Shown here: piece by piece, positions 16,829 to 26,668 of the stretch | How the letters are laid out: each line of letters opens with the position of its first letter | How positions within the stretch are numbered: the first letter of the stretch is position 1 | Origin: DASSUW01 sp963792385 | GTDB lineage: Bacteria > Actinomycetota > Thermoleophilia > Solirubrobacterales > Solirubrobacteraceae | Reading direction: 5' to 3' | Length of the DNA: 64,000 bases | Assembly (NCBI GenBank): GCA_963792385.1 | Contig: CAWBVZ010000007.1 | Coordinates: forward strand, 868,001 to 932,000 | Translations under genes and position numbers: made by a program | The notes under the pieces: generated by a model | Database searches by the model: none | What the model saw: the letters and a program-made list of their open reading frames with translations, nothing else | What the model was told of the DNA's origin: nothing

Positions 16829-16832
<4 letters not shown>
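15765..16832 (-). CDS. Carbohydrate ABC transporter ATPase with H-loop Asn
   Basis: 355-residue MalK/UgpC-type ATPase: Walker A GPSGAGKT, Q-loop in VFQSYALYPKQ, signature LSGGEMQRVALGRALVRNPR, Walker B AFLMDEPLTNLD, and a C-terminal regulatory/TOBE region. The H-loop reads YVTNDQVEAM: the His that contacts the ATP gamma-phosphate is Asn. The partner ATPase encoded next has the normal YVTHDQ. The pair recalls heterodimeric two-ATPase polyol systems such as the rhizobial GlpS/GlpT glycerol importer (known family; the match here is inference). Start overlaps the neighbouring ATPase gene's stop. Confidence 0.93.
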
Positions 16833-17898
<1,066 letters not shown>

Positions 17899-17899
<1 letters not shown>

Positions 17900-18804
17900 C
17901 AGCGCCGAACCGCCCCGAGCGTGACGCCGGCGACCAGGTGCCGGCGCACCAGGAACGCGAACAGCAGCACCGGCAGGGCGAAGACCATCGCCGAGGCGGC
18001 GACCAGGCCCCAGTCGATCGTCGTGCCGCCGATCAGGCCCGCGATCGCGGCGGGTGCCGTGCGCGACTCGGGATCCGTGATCAGGAAGATCGAGAACACG
18101 AACTCGTTCCAGGAGAAGATCAGCGCGAAGACGGCTGTGGCGGCGATGCCCGGGATCAGCAGCGGCATCGTCACGCGCCAGAACGCCTCGAACCGCGAGT
18201 AGCCGTCGAGCATCGCCGCCTCCTCGTACTCGGCCGGCAGCTCGTCGATGAATCCCTTCATCATCCAGATCGTGAACGGCAGGTTGAAGGCCGCGTACAC
18301 GAGGATCAGACCCTGCAGGGTGTCGAGCAGCGCGAGGTCCCGGAACATCAGGAAGACCGGGATCACGATCACCACGGGCGGCATGAACCGCGTGGAGAGG
18401 ATGAAGAACAGCTGGTCCTTCTTGGCCGGGATCGGGAACCGCGAGTAGGCCCACGCGGCGGGCACGCCGAGCACCGTGGCGATGATCGTCGAGGCCGTGG
18501 CGACGATGATGGAGTTCTGGAACCCCGAGAACACCGGCGAGTCCGGGCTGAAGACGTCCTTGAGGTGCTCGAGCGTGGGGCTGAAGTTGAACACCTTGGC
18601 CGGCACCGCGTAGATGTCCCGGGTGTTCTTCAGCGCGGTCTCGAGCATCCACACGACCGGGAACAGCATCACGACGGCGAGCAGCGCGAGCAGCGCGATC
18701 TCGACCGCGGAGCCGAGCCCGCGGCGGCGGCGGACGGGCGGCGGGGCGGTCTCGCCCGCGATTCCCTCGCTGGCGATGCCGGAGGGCTGGATGTGAGTTG
18801 CCAT
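17899..18804 (-). CDS. ABC transporter permease (MalG type)
   Basis: 301 residues. A proline-rich cytoplasmic N-terminus is followed by six membrane helices. The EAA loop ELPAEYEEAAMLDGYSRFEA is near residue 190. It partners with the permease encoded immediately upstream in the transcript (gap of 2 bases). Substrate class follows from the operon: carbohydrate or polyol. Confidence 0.93.
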
Positions 18805-18806
18805 AG

Positions 18807-19760
18807 CTAGCGCCCCTGGAGACGGTCGAGGTATCTCAGATAGACCTGCGCGGCGAGGATGACGACGATCACCATCAGAATCCCGTACGCCGCCGCGCGC
18901 CCGGTGTCGAAGCCGAAGAACGCGACCTTGTAGACGTTGTACGACAGCGTCTCGGTCGTGCCGCCCGGGCCCCCGCCCGTGAGGATGTAGACCAGGTCGA
19001 ACAGCCGGAAGGCCTCGATCGCGCGGAACATGATCGCGATCAGCAGCAGCGGCCACACGAGTGGGAACGTGATCCGGCGGAACTTGAACCACTCCGAAGC
19101 GCGGTCGATCTCCGCCGCCTCGTACAGATACTTGGGCACCGCCGTCAGGCCCGCGAGCGCGATCAGCATGATGAACGGCGTCCATTGCCAGGAGTCGACG
19201 ATGACCAGCGAGAGCAGCGCCAGTCGCTGCTGGGTCAGCCACTCGACGCGGCCGAGGCCGAGGCTGTCCAGGAACGAGTTCACGACGCCGAACTGGACGT
19301 CGAGCATGAACTTCCAGAACAGGCCGACGACGACCGGCGAGAGCATCATCGGGATCAGGAAGAGCGTCGTGAGCGCGCCGCGGCCCTTGGTACGGCGCGA
19401 GATCAGGAACGCGATCGCGAAGCCGACGACGGTCTGCAGCGCGACCGCGCCGACGACGAAGACCAGCGTCGTCAGCGCACGCGCGCGCACGACCGGCGAC
19501 GTGATGACGTCGACGTAGTTCTCGAAACCGATGAAGCTCGCCGGCAGGTCGCGGGTCACCGAATAGTCGGTGAACGAGAGCCAGATGAGCCGGATCAGCG
19601 GCCAGATCGACAGGAACACCAGCAGCGCGAGCGCCGGTGAGACGAAGAGGGTGGCGAGCCAGCGGTCGGTGAGCCAGCCGAAGCGCTTCGCCGCGGCCGG
19701 CGCCTCGAGGGTCGGCGCCGGCGCGGTCGCCGTCGGCGGTGATTCGAGCGTGTCGGCCAT
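18807..19760 (-). CDS. ABC transporter permease (MalF type)
   Basis: 317 residues: Ala/Pro-rich cytoplasmic N-terminus, then six membrane helices (first at about residues 35-55) with EAA loop KYLYEAAEIDRASEWFKFRR near residue 215. It lies between the binding-protein gene and the second permease gene in the DeoR-linked operon. Confidence 0.93.
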   Translation of the reverse strand: MADTLESPPTATAPAPTLEAPAAAKRFGWLTDRWLATLFVSPALALLVFLSIWPLIRLIWLSFTDYSVTRDLPASFIGFENYVDVITSPVVRARALTTLVFVVGAVALQTVVGFAIAFLISRRTKGRGALTTLFLIPMMLSPVVVGLFWKFMLDVQFGVVNSFLDSLGLGRVEWLTQQRLALLSLVIVDSWQWTPFIMLIALAGLTAVPKYLYEAAEIDRASEWFKFRRITFPLVWPLLLIAIMFRAIEAFRLFDLVYILTGGGPGGTTETLSYNVYKVAFFGFDTGRAAAYGILMVIVVILAAQVYLRYLDRLQGR

Positions 19761-19821
19761 CGTTCAGGTCAGGGGCGGGAGGCCGGGCGTCCCCTATCCC
19801 GGCCTCCCGTGGAGGGTCCCC

Positions 19822-21195
19822 CTATTTGCCGCTCTCGTCGAGGATCGCCTGCTCTTCCGTCGCCAGCTTGTCGAGCGCCGCGTCCGGCTGCTCGGTGCCG
19901 GAGATCGCCGCGTTGACCTGGGTCGAGTGGACGTTCAGGAGCTTCGCGTACTCGGGCAGGTTCCAGAAGTCCTTCAGACGCGGAACCGAGTCCGTGAACA
20001 CCTGGTTGTACGGCTGCGCCTCGAGGAACTCCGGTGACTGCAGGACGTCGTTGCGCGCAGGGACGCCGCCGAGCTGCGCCCACTTCTTCTGGGCTTCGGC
20101 CGTCTGGAACCACTTGATGAAGTTCAGCGCCTCGGCCTGCTTCTCCTCGGGGATGTACCGCGAGATGTGCAGACCCATGCCGCCGAGCGGCACCTTGTCG
20201 GTCTCCTGCGGGGGCAGCGGGGCGAACGCCAGCTTCTTGAGGATCGCCTCCCTCGACTTGCCCAGCTCCGAGCTCTTCGGATCGAGCAGGCCGCCCATGG
20301 CGGCGATCCACTGGAAGCCGACGCAGACCTTGCCCTGGCTGATCGCGGCGTTGACCTCGTCAATGAACCAGTTGCTCGAGCCCTTGGGCGCGAGCGGAAC
20401 CATCTCGTTCACGAGCACGTCCATCGCCTTCTTACCGGCCTCGTCGTTGATGACGCCGTCGATCTTGCGCTCGCCCGCATTCCACAGCTCGCCGCCGTAG
20501 AGCGCGTTCATGACGTTGTACGTGACGGCCGCGGCGTCGCTCGTGCCCGCCTGGTGGAACGCGAGGCCGCTCATGCCGGGGTTCTCCTCCTGGCACGTCT
20601 TGGCGGCGGCGATCATGTCTTCCCACGTGGCGGGGGCCTTGTCGCCCATCAAGTCCTTGCGCCAGATCATCGACCACGTGTCGCCGAGCAGCGGCAGCCC
20701 GTAGGTCTTGGCGTCGGGGTTGGCCTCGCCGGTCTGCGCCTGCGGGTACTGTCCGTACGCCGCGAGGAAGTACGGGTCATACACGGACGTGTCGATGTTC
20801 TTCTTGACGAAGTCCGTGATGTCGAGGATCGAGCCGTTCGTGACCGCCTCGCCGATGTTCTGCGAGTCGAGGACCGGCATGTCGAAGTTCGTCTTGCGCG
20901 CCGCGAACTGGGTGAAGATCGCGTCGTGCCATTGCGCGTTCGGGACGGTGTTGACCTTGACGGTCACGTTCGGACGCGTCTTCGTGTACTCCTTGCCCAG
21001 CTCCTCGAGGGCCTGCGCCGGCGGCCACTCGAACCACAGGAACGTCAGCGTCATCGGATCGTCGGACAGCTTGCTGGTGGCGGCGGGCGCGGCGTTTCCG
21101 CCTCCGCCTGCGTCGTCACCGCCGCCGCACGCGGCGAGCGTGAGCGCTGCGGCGGCCGCGACGAGCGCTGCCGCAACCTGAAATCTCCCCTTCAT
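19822..21195 (-). CDS. ABC transporter substrate-binding lipoprotein
   Basis: 457-residue extracellular solute-binding protein, first gene of the minus-strand operon. The signal peptide ends in lipobox LAAC (Cys about residue 23), then a Gly/Asp-rich linker. The mature protein starts near MTLTFLWFEWPPAQALEELG. The start at ATG 21195 has a GGAGGAG ribosome site; the longer open frame upstream would abolish the signal peptide position. Its promoter region contains a consensus -35 TTGACA (minus strand, 21293-21298) with a TCTTGCA-type operator copy in the spacer. Confidence 0.93.
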   Translation of the reverse strand: MKGRFQVAAALVAAAAALTLAACGGGDDAGGGGNAAPAATSKLSDDPMTLTFLWFEWPPAQALEELGKEYTKTRPNVTVKVNTVPNAQWHDAIFTQFAARKTNFDMPVLDSQNIGEAVTNGSILDITDFVKKNIDTSVYDPYFLAAYGQYPQAQTGEANPDAKTYGLPLLGDTWSMIWRKDLMGDKAPATWEDMIAAAKTCQEENPGMSGLAFHQAGTSDAAAVTYNVMNALYGGELWNAGERKIDGVINDEAGKKAMDVLVNEMVPLAPKGSSNWFIDEVNAAISQGKVCVGFQWIAAMGGLLDPKSSELGKSREAILKKLAFAPLPPQETDKVPLGGMGLHISRYIPEEKQAEALNFIKWFQTAEAQKKWAQLGGVPARNDVLQSPEFLEAQPYNQVFTDSVPRLKDFWNLPEYAKLLNVHSTQVNAAISGTEQPDAALDKLATEEQAILDESGK

Positions 21196-21248
21196 GCACT
21201 CCTCCTCAACGGTTGGGCCTGCTCCCGACAGCCGGCGATACCTGGCAA

Positions 21249-21318
21249 TCTTGCATCCGACTGCAAGAAACCTACGAGACTCTTGCATTGCTTGTCAACA
21301 TCTAACGCTTCTCTTGCA
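21249..21318. promoter_or_regulatory. Operator array (TCTTGCA repeats) and overlapping divergent promoters
   Basis: TCTTGCA occurs at 21249-21255, 21281-21287 and 21312-21318, starts 32 and 31 bases apart (three helical turns), plus an inverted copy TGCAAGA at 21262-21268. The middle copy sits just downstream of a minus-strand -35 box TTGACA (21293-21298), and the last overlaps a plausible plus-strand -35 TTGCAT (21314-21319) with TAGTGT 18 bases on. The likely binder is the DeoR protein (14944-15768), controlling both arms. Confidence 0.65.
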
Positions 21319-21349
21319 TTCCCTATCACTCGCGCGCTAGTGTGAGGCC

Positions 21350-22744
21350 ATGGTCATCGCCACCGAACGACGGCGGTTCACCGTGCTCGATCCTGCCGAC
21401 GGATCCGTCGTCGACTCGCTGGAATCGGCTCTGCCGGAGGACGGGATAGCCGCTGTCGACGCCGCGGCCGCCGCAGCGGCGGATTGGGCCGCCCGCGCTC
21501 CCCGCGAGCGCGCAGAGATCCTTCGCCGTGCGTTCGACCTGATGTCCGCGCGCACCGACGAGATCGCCCACCTGATCGTGCGTGAGATGGGCAAGCCGCT
21601 GGCCGAGGCGCGCGGCGAGACCGCCTATGCGGCCGAGTTCCTGCGGTGGTTCTCGGAAGAGGCCGTGCGCGCGAACGGCGAATACGCGATCGCCCCCGGC
21701 GGCGCCAATCGGATGCTCGTCGGCCACGCACCGATCGGGATCGCACTGTTGATCACGCCCTGGAACTTCCCCGCCGCGATGGCCACGCGCAAGCTCGGGC
21801 CAGCACTCGCCGCGGGATGCACGGTGGTGCTCAAGCCGGCTCAGGAGACGCCGCTGACGGCGCTGGCGATTGCGCGGCTGCTCGAAGAGGCGGGCGTCCC
21901 GGAGGGCGTCGTCAACGTGGTCTGCACGGACGAGCCGGCGGCGCTCGCGGAAGCCGTCCTGAGCGACCCGCGCCTGCGGAAGCTGTCGTTCACGGGCTCC
22001 ACCGAGGTCGGCCGCCGCCTGCTCGAGTTGTGTGCGGCGCAGGTGATCAGCGCGTCGATGGAGCTCGGCGGCAACTCGCCGTTCCTGGTCCTGGACGACG
22101 CGGACATCGACACGGCGATCCAGGGCGCGATGGCGGCCAAGATGCGCAACGGCGGCGAGGCCTGCACGGCCGCCAACCGGTTCCTCGTGCACGAGGCGGT
22201 CGCCGAGGCCTTCACGTCGGGACTGGTCGACGCGATGGCCGCCGTGCGCGTCGGCAACGGGTTCTCCGACGGCGCGGAGCTCGGGCCACTCATCAACGCG
22301 GCCGCGCGCGACAAGATCGAGCGCCTCGTGGCCGACGCGCTTGACCGCGGCGCACGCGTGCGCACCGGTGGCGAGCGCCTGCCCGGGCCCGGGTTCTTCT
22401 ATCCGCCGACGGTGCTCGACAACGTCCAGCCCGGGAGCGCGATGCTCGCCGAGGAGGTCTTCGGCCCGGTAGCGCCGGTCATGACATTCGCCGACGACGA
22501 CGAGGCGCTCGCGCTGGCCAATGACACCGAGCACGGGCTGGTGGCGTTCGTGTTCAGCCGCGACCTGCGGCGCGCAATGGCGGTCGGCGAGCGCATCGAG
22601 ACCGGCATGGTGGGTCTCAACCGCGGTGTGGTCTCGGACCCGGCGGCGCCGTTCGGCGGCGCCAAGCAAAGCGGCATCGGGCGCGAGGGCGGCCACCATG
22701 GCCTGCTTGAGTTCCTCGAGCCCAAGTACTTCGCATTCGACTGA
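21350..22744 (+). CDS. NAD(P)-dependent aldehyde dehydrogenase (GabD-like)
   Basis: 464-residue aldehyde dehydrogenase, closest in motifs to succinate-semialdehyde dehydrogenase-type enzymes. Cofactor site TPWNFPAAMATRK and FTGSTEVGR; general base Glu in MELGGNSPF; nucleophile Cys in NGGEACTAANRF; EEVFGPV near the end. Oxidises an aldehyde to the acid with NAD(P)+. It heads a plus-strand operon with a DJ-1-like protein, a hydrolase and an Fe-alcohol dehydrogenase, divergent from the DeoR-linked transporter, so the substrate is probably derived from the imported compound. Confidence 0.93.
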   Translation: MVIATERRRFTVLDPADGSVVDSLESALPEDGIAAVDAAAAAAADWAARAPRERAEILRRAFDLMSARTDEIAHLIVREMGKPLAEARGETAYAAEFLRWFSEEAVRANGEYAIAPGGANRMLVGHAPIGIALLITPWNFPAAMATRKLGPALAAGCTVVLKPAQETPLTALAIARLLEEAGVPEGVVNVVCTDEPAALAEAVLSDPRLRKLSFTGSTEVGRRLLELCAAQVISASMELGGNSPFLVLDDADIDTAIQGAMAAKMRNGGEACTAANRFLVHEAVAEAFTSGLVDAMAAVRVGNGFSDGAELGPLINAAARDKIERLVADALDRGARVRTGGERLPGPGFFYPPTVLDNVQPGSAMLAEEVFGPVAPVMTFADDDEALALANDTEHGLVAFVFSRDLRRAMAVGERIETGMVGLNRGVVSDPAAPFGGAKQSGIGREGGHHGLLEFLEPKYFAFD

Positions 22745-22778
22745 CATCGTGCTCGAAGGTCAACAGGAGGAGGTTCTT

Positions 22779-23348
22779 GTGTCGCAGCAGAAGGTGCTCG
22801 TGCTCGTCGGCGACGCCGCCGAGGAGCTCGACGCGATGTATCCGATCTACCGTCTCCGCGAGGCGGGCTACATCGCCGACGTGGCCGCGCTCACGCGCCG
22901 CGACGTCCAGCTCGTGATCCATGACTTCGATCCGAACTCGGACGCCTACACCGAGAAGTACGGCCGCAAGCTGCCGGTCGACATCACGTTCGCCGACGTC
23001 GACCCGGCCGAGTACGTCGGCCTCGTCATCCCGGGTGGCCGCGCGCCCGAGTACATCCGCACCGATCCCGACGTCCGCCGGATCACGGAGCACTTCTTCG
23101 AGCAGAACCTGCCGGTCGGGACGATCTGCCACGGCCCCCAGGTCCCGGCGGTCTACGGGCTCCTGCGCGGACGCACCACCGCGGCCTTCCCGCCGCTTAA
23201 GGGCGACATGGAGAACGCCGGCGCAACCGTCGTCGACGAGCCGGACTGCGTCGACGGCAACATGGTCTCGTGCCGCGGCTGGCCGGACATGCCGGAGTGG
23301 TCGCGCGCGTTCATGAACGTGCTCGAGCGCGCCGCCGTCCCGGCCTGA
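22779..23348 (+). CDS. DJ-1/PfpI family protein
   Basis: 189 residues of the DJ-1/PfpI (class I glutamine amidotransferase-like) fold. The nucleophile elbow GTICHGPQ carries the conserved Cys followed by His; VIPGGRAPEYIR provides the upstream conserved Glu region. Family members include glyoxalase III-type deglycases, proteases and hydratases; the precise reaction is not evident. GTG 22779 is preferred because AGGAGGAGG lies 5-9 bases upstream. An isomerase, deglycase or detoxifying role in the aldehyde pathway of this operon is inference. Confidence 0.88.
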   Translation: MSQQKVLVLVGDAAEELDAMYPIYRLREAGYIADVAALTRRDVQLVIHDFDPNSDAYTEKYGRKLPVDITFADVDPAEYVGLVIPGGRAPEYIRTDPDVRRITEHFFEQNLPVGTICHGPQVPAVYGLLRGRTTAAFPPLKGDMENAGATVVDEPDCVDGNMVSCRGWPDMPEWSRAFMNVLERAAVPA

Positions 23349-23358
23349 GCGCCGCCCG

Positions 23359-24117
23359 ATGCCCGCCGAAGGCTCCGGGCCGCCCGTGCTCCTACTGCAC
23401 GGCTCCGGCCCGGGGACGACGGCCGCGGCGTGGGCGCCGCTGATCGCCGCGCTCGCCCCGCACCACCGCGTGATCGCGCCCGACCTGCTCGGCTTCGGCC
23501 CTGGCCCGCGGCCCGCCGGCTCGTTCCGATCGGCCTGGACGGGGCAGGTACTCGAGCTGATCGACTCGCTCGGGATCTCGTCGTTCGCGGTCGTGGGCAA
23601 CTCGGCCGGGGGTGCGATCGCGCTGTCCCTCGCGTGCGCGCGCCCGAGTGCAGTCACGCGCGTGGTCGCGGTGGGATCGATGGGGCATCCGATGGTGCTG
23701 CCCGCTGGGCTCGACGAGCTGTGGGGGTACACGACACCGAGCCTCGAGGCGGCGCAGGCGCTCACCGAACTGATCAACTTCGACCCGGGGGCGGCGACGC
23801 CGGACGCCATCGACGCGCGCTATCGGGCAACCGTCGCCCAGCCCTGGTACCCCGAGCTGTTCCCCGCCCCGCGCCAGCGCTGGGTCGACGACCTGTCGCT
23901 CACGCGCGAGGAGCTGGCGGGCATCTCCGCGCCCGTGCTGCTCGTGCACGGTGCGCAGGACCGCGTCGTGCCGCTGCGCGATGGCTTCCTGCCGCTGCTC
24001 GAGCTGCTGCCCGACGTTCGCGGCTGCGTCTTCGGCCGCTGCGGCCACGCCGCGCCGCTGGAGCACACCGGCGAATTCAACCGACTGCTGACCACGTTCC
24101 TGGAGGCCGAACGATGA
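23359..24117 (+). CDS. Alpha/beta hydrolase (MhpC/C-C hydrolase-like)
   Basis: 252 residues with oxyanion motif LLHGSGPGTTAAAW near residue 14, nucleophile Ser in VGNSAGGAIAL, acid Asp in HGAQDRVVPL and His in RCGHAAPLEH. The HGSGPG and GNSAGG elements are typical of meta-cleavage product hydrolases (MhpC, BphD, XylF), which cut C-C bonds in aromatic ring degradation, but no ring-cleaving dioxygenase is in the window. Operon position between DJ-1-like and Fe-ADH genes; the stop overlaps the next ATG. Confidence 0.88.
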   Translation: MPAEGSGPPVLLLHGSGPGTTAAAWAPLIAALAPHHRVIAPDLLGFGPGPRPAGSFRSAWTGQVLELIDSLGISSFAVVGNSAGGAIALSLACARPSAVTRVVAVGSMGHPMVLPAGLDELWGYTTPSLEAAQALTELINFDPGAATPDAIDARYRATVAQPWYPELFPAPRQRWVDDLSLTREELAGISAPVLLVHGAQDRVVPLRDGFLPLLELLPDVRGCVFGRCGHAAPLEHTGEFNRLLTTFLEAER

Positions 24118-25319
24118 CCGACTTCGCCGTCCTACGCGCGCCCTCGCAGGTGCTCTTCGGCACCGGTATGGCGGCCGCCGCCGGCCGCGTCGCCGCGGGC
24201 TACGGCCGGCGCGCGCTCGTGATCACGGACCCGATCATCGCGAACACCCCGGGCTTCGCCACCGTCGTCGAATCGCTGTCCGCCATGGACGCCACCGTCT
24301 TCACGGAGGCTGCCGTCGATGTCCCGAGCTCCGCCGTCGACGCCGCCGTGTCGCTGGGAGCGGCGGCGGAGCCCGACGTGGTCGTCGCCGTCGGCGGCGG
24401 CAGCGTGATCGACCTCGCGAAGGTCACCGCCCTGCTGCTCGCCCACGGCGCGCCGCTCGCCGACTACTACGCCGTCCAGAGCGTGCCGGGGCCGATCGTG
24501 CCGCTGGTCGCGCTCCCGACCACCGCCGGCACCGGCTCCGAAGCGACTCCGGTCGCGGTCATCACCGACCCCTCCACGGAGATGAAGATCGGCATCGCAA
24601 GCCCGCACCTGATCCCCCGCCACGCGATCTGCGACCCGCTGCTGTCGATCGGCGCACCGCCCACCGTGACCGCGCACTCCGGCATCGACGCGCTCGCACA
24701 TGCGGTCGAATCCTTCATGGCGGCGCGCGAGGAGCCCTCGCCTGACCTCGTGCTCGGTCGCCCGCAGGTCGGCAAGAACCTGCTCTCGGACGCGCTCGCG
24801 GTCACCGCCGCGGGCCACGTCTACCGCAACCTTGAGCGCGCGGTCGTGGACGGGTCCGACCTCGAGGCCCGGACCCGCATGCTGTACGGCTCGCTGCTGG
24901 CCGGGATCGCGTTCGGCAACTCCGGCGTCAGCGCCGCGCACGCGCTGCAGTTCGCCCTCGGCGCGGCCACGCACACGTCGCACGGGCTGGGGACGGGCCT
25001 GCTGCTGCCGTACGTCATGGAGTACAACCGGTCGGCGCGTCAGGACGAGATCGCCGAGCTCTCGGCTCTGATGGGCGGCGACGCGGTGTCGCAGGTCCAC
25101 GCGTTGGGGCAGAAGATCGGACTGCCCGGGTCGCTGGCCGAGATCGGGGTGGCGCCGAGCGACTTGCGCGCGATGGCGGAGCAGTCCGTCGGATTCAAGC
25201 GCCTGATCGACAACAACCCGCGGCAGTTGGACGTCGCAGCCCTCACGGCAATCCTCGATGCGGCCTGGCACGGTGAGCCGGCCCGCCTGCGCGAGGTGGG
25301 CGCCGGCGTCAGCCCGTGA
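24114..25319 (+). CDS. Iron-containing alcohol dehydrogenase
   Basis: 401-residue group III alcohol dehydrogenase, an NAD(P)-dependent enzyme with one Fe2+ (or Zn2+). Cofactor motif VVAVGGGSVIDLAK, PTTAGTGSEAT, and metal ligands in HSGIDALAHAVESF and HTSHGLGTGLLLP. The family includes 1,3-propanediol, lactaldehyde and maleylacetate reductases. Last gene of the aldehyde dehydrogenase operon; its 3' end overlaps the convergent GntR gene by 11 bases. A role in oxidising the alcohol (or reducing the aldehyde) of the transported compound is inferred. Confidence 0.93.
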   Translation: MTDFAVLRAPSQVLFGTGMAAAAGRVAAGYGRRALVITDPIIANTPGFATVVESLSAMDATVFTEAAVDVPSSAVDAAVSLGAAAEPDVVVAVGGGSVIDLAKVTALLLAHGAPLADYYAVQSVPGPIVPLVALPTTAGTGSEATPVAVITDPSTEMKIGIASPHLIPRHAICDPLLSIGAPPTVTAHSGIDALAHAVESFMAAREEPSPDLVLGRPQVGKNLLSDALAVTAAGHVYRNLERAVVDGSDLEARTRMLYGSLLAGIAFGNSGVSAAHALQFALGAATHTSHGLGTGLLLPYVMEYNRSARQDEIAELSALMGGDAVSQVHALGQKIGLPGSLAEIGVAPSDLRAMAEQSVGFKRLIDNNPRQLDVAALTAILDAAWHGEPARLREVGAGVSP

Positions 25320-25947
25320 GGTCGCGCACGGCGCGCTCGAGATGCGCCGTCATCCGCGCCTCGGCGGCCTGCACGTCGCCCGACTCCAGCACGTCGAGCA
25401 CCTCGTGATGCTCGTGCCCGATTGCCGACGGCGACGCCCAGCTCGGCCGCAGCTGGGCAACGCAGAGCCGGATCTCGCCGCTCAAGGCGCCATAGAGACG
25501 CTCCAGGCGCGGCGAGCCGACTGCGCTGACGAGCGCGTGGTGGAATGCGCCGTCGGCGGCGACGACCTGGCTCCATCCGGCGTCGTCGGGAAGGGCCTCC
25601 ATCACCGCCATCGCCTCGCGTGCCGGCGTGAGCGGTGCACTGCGCTCGAGCACGGCGCGCACCACGAGGCACTCGAGGGGGATGCGCACCCAGAACAGGT
25701 CGAGTATCTCCTCGCGGGTCAGCACGGGGATGCGTGCGCTCCGGTTGCGCTCGCGGACGAGCAGGCCTTCGTGGCAGAGGGTCTGGATCGCCGCCCTCAC
25801 CGTCGGACGGGCAACCCCGAACTCCACGGCCAGCTCAAGCTCCGGGAGTCGCACGCCGGGCTCGATCACGCCGTCGAGGATGCGCGCCCGCAACGAGGCT
25901 ACGACCGCCTCCGTCGTCGAGATCGGCTGGACCGCGAGTCCGCTCAT
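25309..25947 (-). CDS. GntR-family regulator, FadR subfamily (FCD domain)
   Basis: 212 residues: winged helix at residues 10-75 (GVIEPGVRLPELELAVEFGV, RPTVRAAIQTLCHEGLLV) and a helical FCD ligand-binding domain with metal-binding His/Asp pattern (ADGAFHHALVSAVGS, GHEHHEVLDVLESGDV). FCD regulators sense small carboxylic acids. ATG 25947 was chosen because it shares its A with the upstream HAD stop (TGATG). A matching operator lies upstream of the HAD gene, suggesting self-control. Confidence 0.92.
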   Translation of the reverse strand: MSGLAVQPISTTEAVVASLRARILDGVIEPGVRLPELELAVEFGVARPTVRAAIQTLCHEGLLVRERNRSARIPVLTREEILDLFWVRIPLECLVVRAVLERSAPLTPAREAMAVMEALPDDAGWSQVVAADGAFHHALVSAVGSPRLERLYGALSGEIRLCVAQLRPSWASPSAIGHEHHEVLDVLESGDVQAAEARMTAHLERAVRDLTG

Positions 25948-26507
25948 CAGGAGACCAGTATGGTCGGACGCGACGAGCGCGTGGCGAGCGCCGAGCCCAG
26001 CCCGTCCGGCGCGACGGCGCGCATGCCGCGGCGGCGCGTCTCTACGCGCCGCCACTCGGCAGCGCTCACGTACAAGATCGCGTCGAGCGCGGCGCCGAGC
26101 TCGTGCGGATCCGAGACGACGGCTTCGAACGCGCCGCCGAACGGGCTCAGCGCCGCGGCGCTCTCGGCGCGCGAGACGGCCACCACTCGCTTCCCGGACC
26201 GGACCGCGAGCCCCACTGCTTCGCGGGCGCCGCGCAGCGGGCGCGCCATGGCGACCACGCGGGCGAGCAGCTCGTCGCCGCTCTCCTCACCGCAGTAGCC
26301 GCGCTCATGGGCGAGCCGGTCGAAGCCACGCGCGAGCCCGCGACCGCCTGCCAGCGCCTCCACGCGCCGGCCCATGGCGGCGCCGCGATCTAGCGGGCTC
26401 TCGCCGTTGCGGCGAGCCAATTCGTAGGCCACCGCGTCGATCGCACCCGTCCAGTCGACCAGAGTGCCGCGGCAGGCGAACGCGACGATCGCGATCCCCT
26501 CCTGCAT
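25947..26507 (-). CDS. HAD-like protein lacking the catalytic nucleophile
   Basis: 186 residues with the haloacid dehalogenase-like fold. Motif I, normally F-D-x-Y-G-T-L-V-D-W in dehalogenases, reads FACRGTLVDW, so the nucleophile Asp is Ala and the second position is Arg. Motif IV is reduced to VVSDPHELG. It is probably not an active phosphatase or dehalogenase. ATG 26507 is preferred over TTG 26543, since the latter would put the operator at 26523-26533 inside the gene. It is cotranscribed with the GntR gene (1-base overlap). Confidence 0.72.
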   Translation of the reverse strand: MQEGIAIVAFACRGTLVDWTGAIDAVAYELARRNGESPLDRGAAMGRRVEALAGGRGLARGFDRLAHERGYCGEESGDELLARVVAMARPLRGAREAVGLAVRSGKRVVAVSRAESAAALSPFGGAFEAVVSDPHELGAALDAILYVSAAEWRRVETRRRGMRAVAPDGLGSALATRSSRPTILVS

Positions 26508-26522
26508 GCGCGACACCGTACA

Positions 26523-26533
26523 TTGTCTGACAA
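26523..26533. promoter_or_regulatory. FadR-type GntR operator TTGTCTGACAA
   Basis: A perfect 5-1-5 palindrome matching the known FadR-subfamily consensus TNGTNNNACNA, placed 16 bases before the HAD gene ATG and upstream of the GntR gene of the same operon. Likely an autoregulatory site. Confidence 0.65.
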
Positions 26534-26606
26534 TCTCACACAAGGGTTGCTAGACAGACTTACAGTGCTCGCCCCAGACACTCGCCCTGCTCGGGCAGGC
26601 GGTACG

Positions 26607-26642
26607 GCGTCCCGGCGAGCCTGAGATGGCGCGCCGGGACGC
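26607..26642. terminator. 11-bp hairpin downstream of the RTX gene
   Basis: Arms GCGTCCCGGCG (26607-26617) and CGCCGGGACGC (26632-26642), loop of 14 bases, 27 bases after the stop of the minus-strand RTX-repeat gene. Probably ends that transcript before the HAD/GntR operon. Confidence 0.55.
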
Positions 26643-26668
26643 TGAAGCCGCGTGAGATCAGAGCCTGA

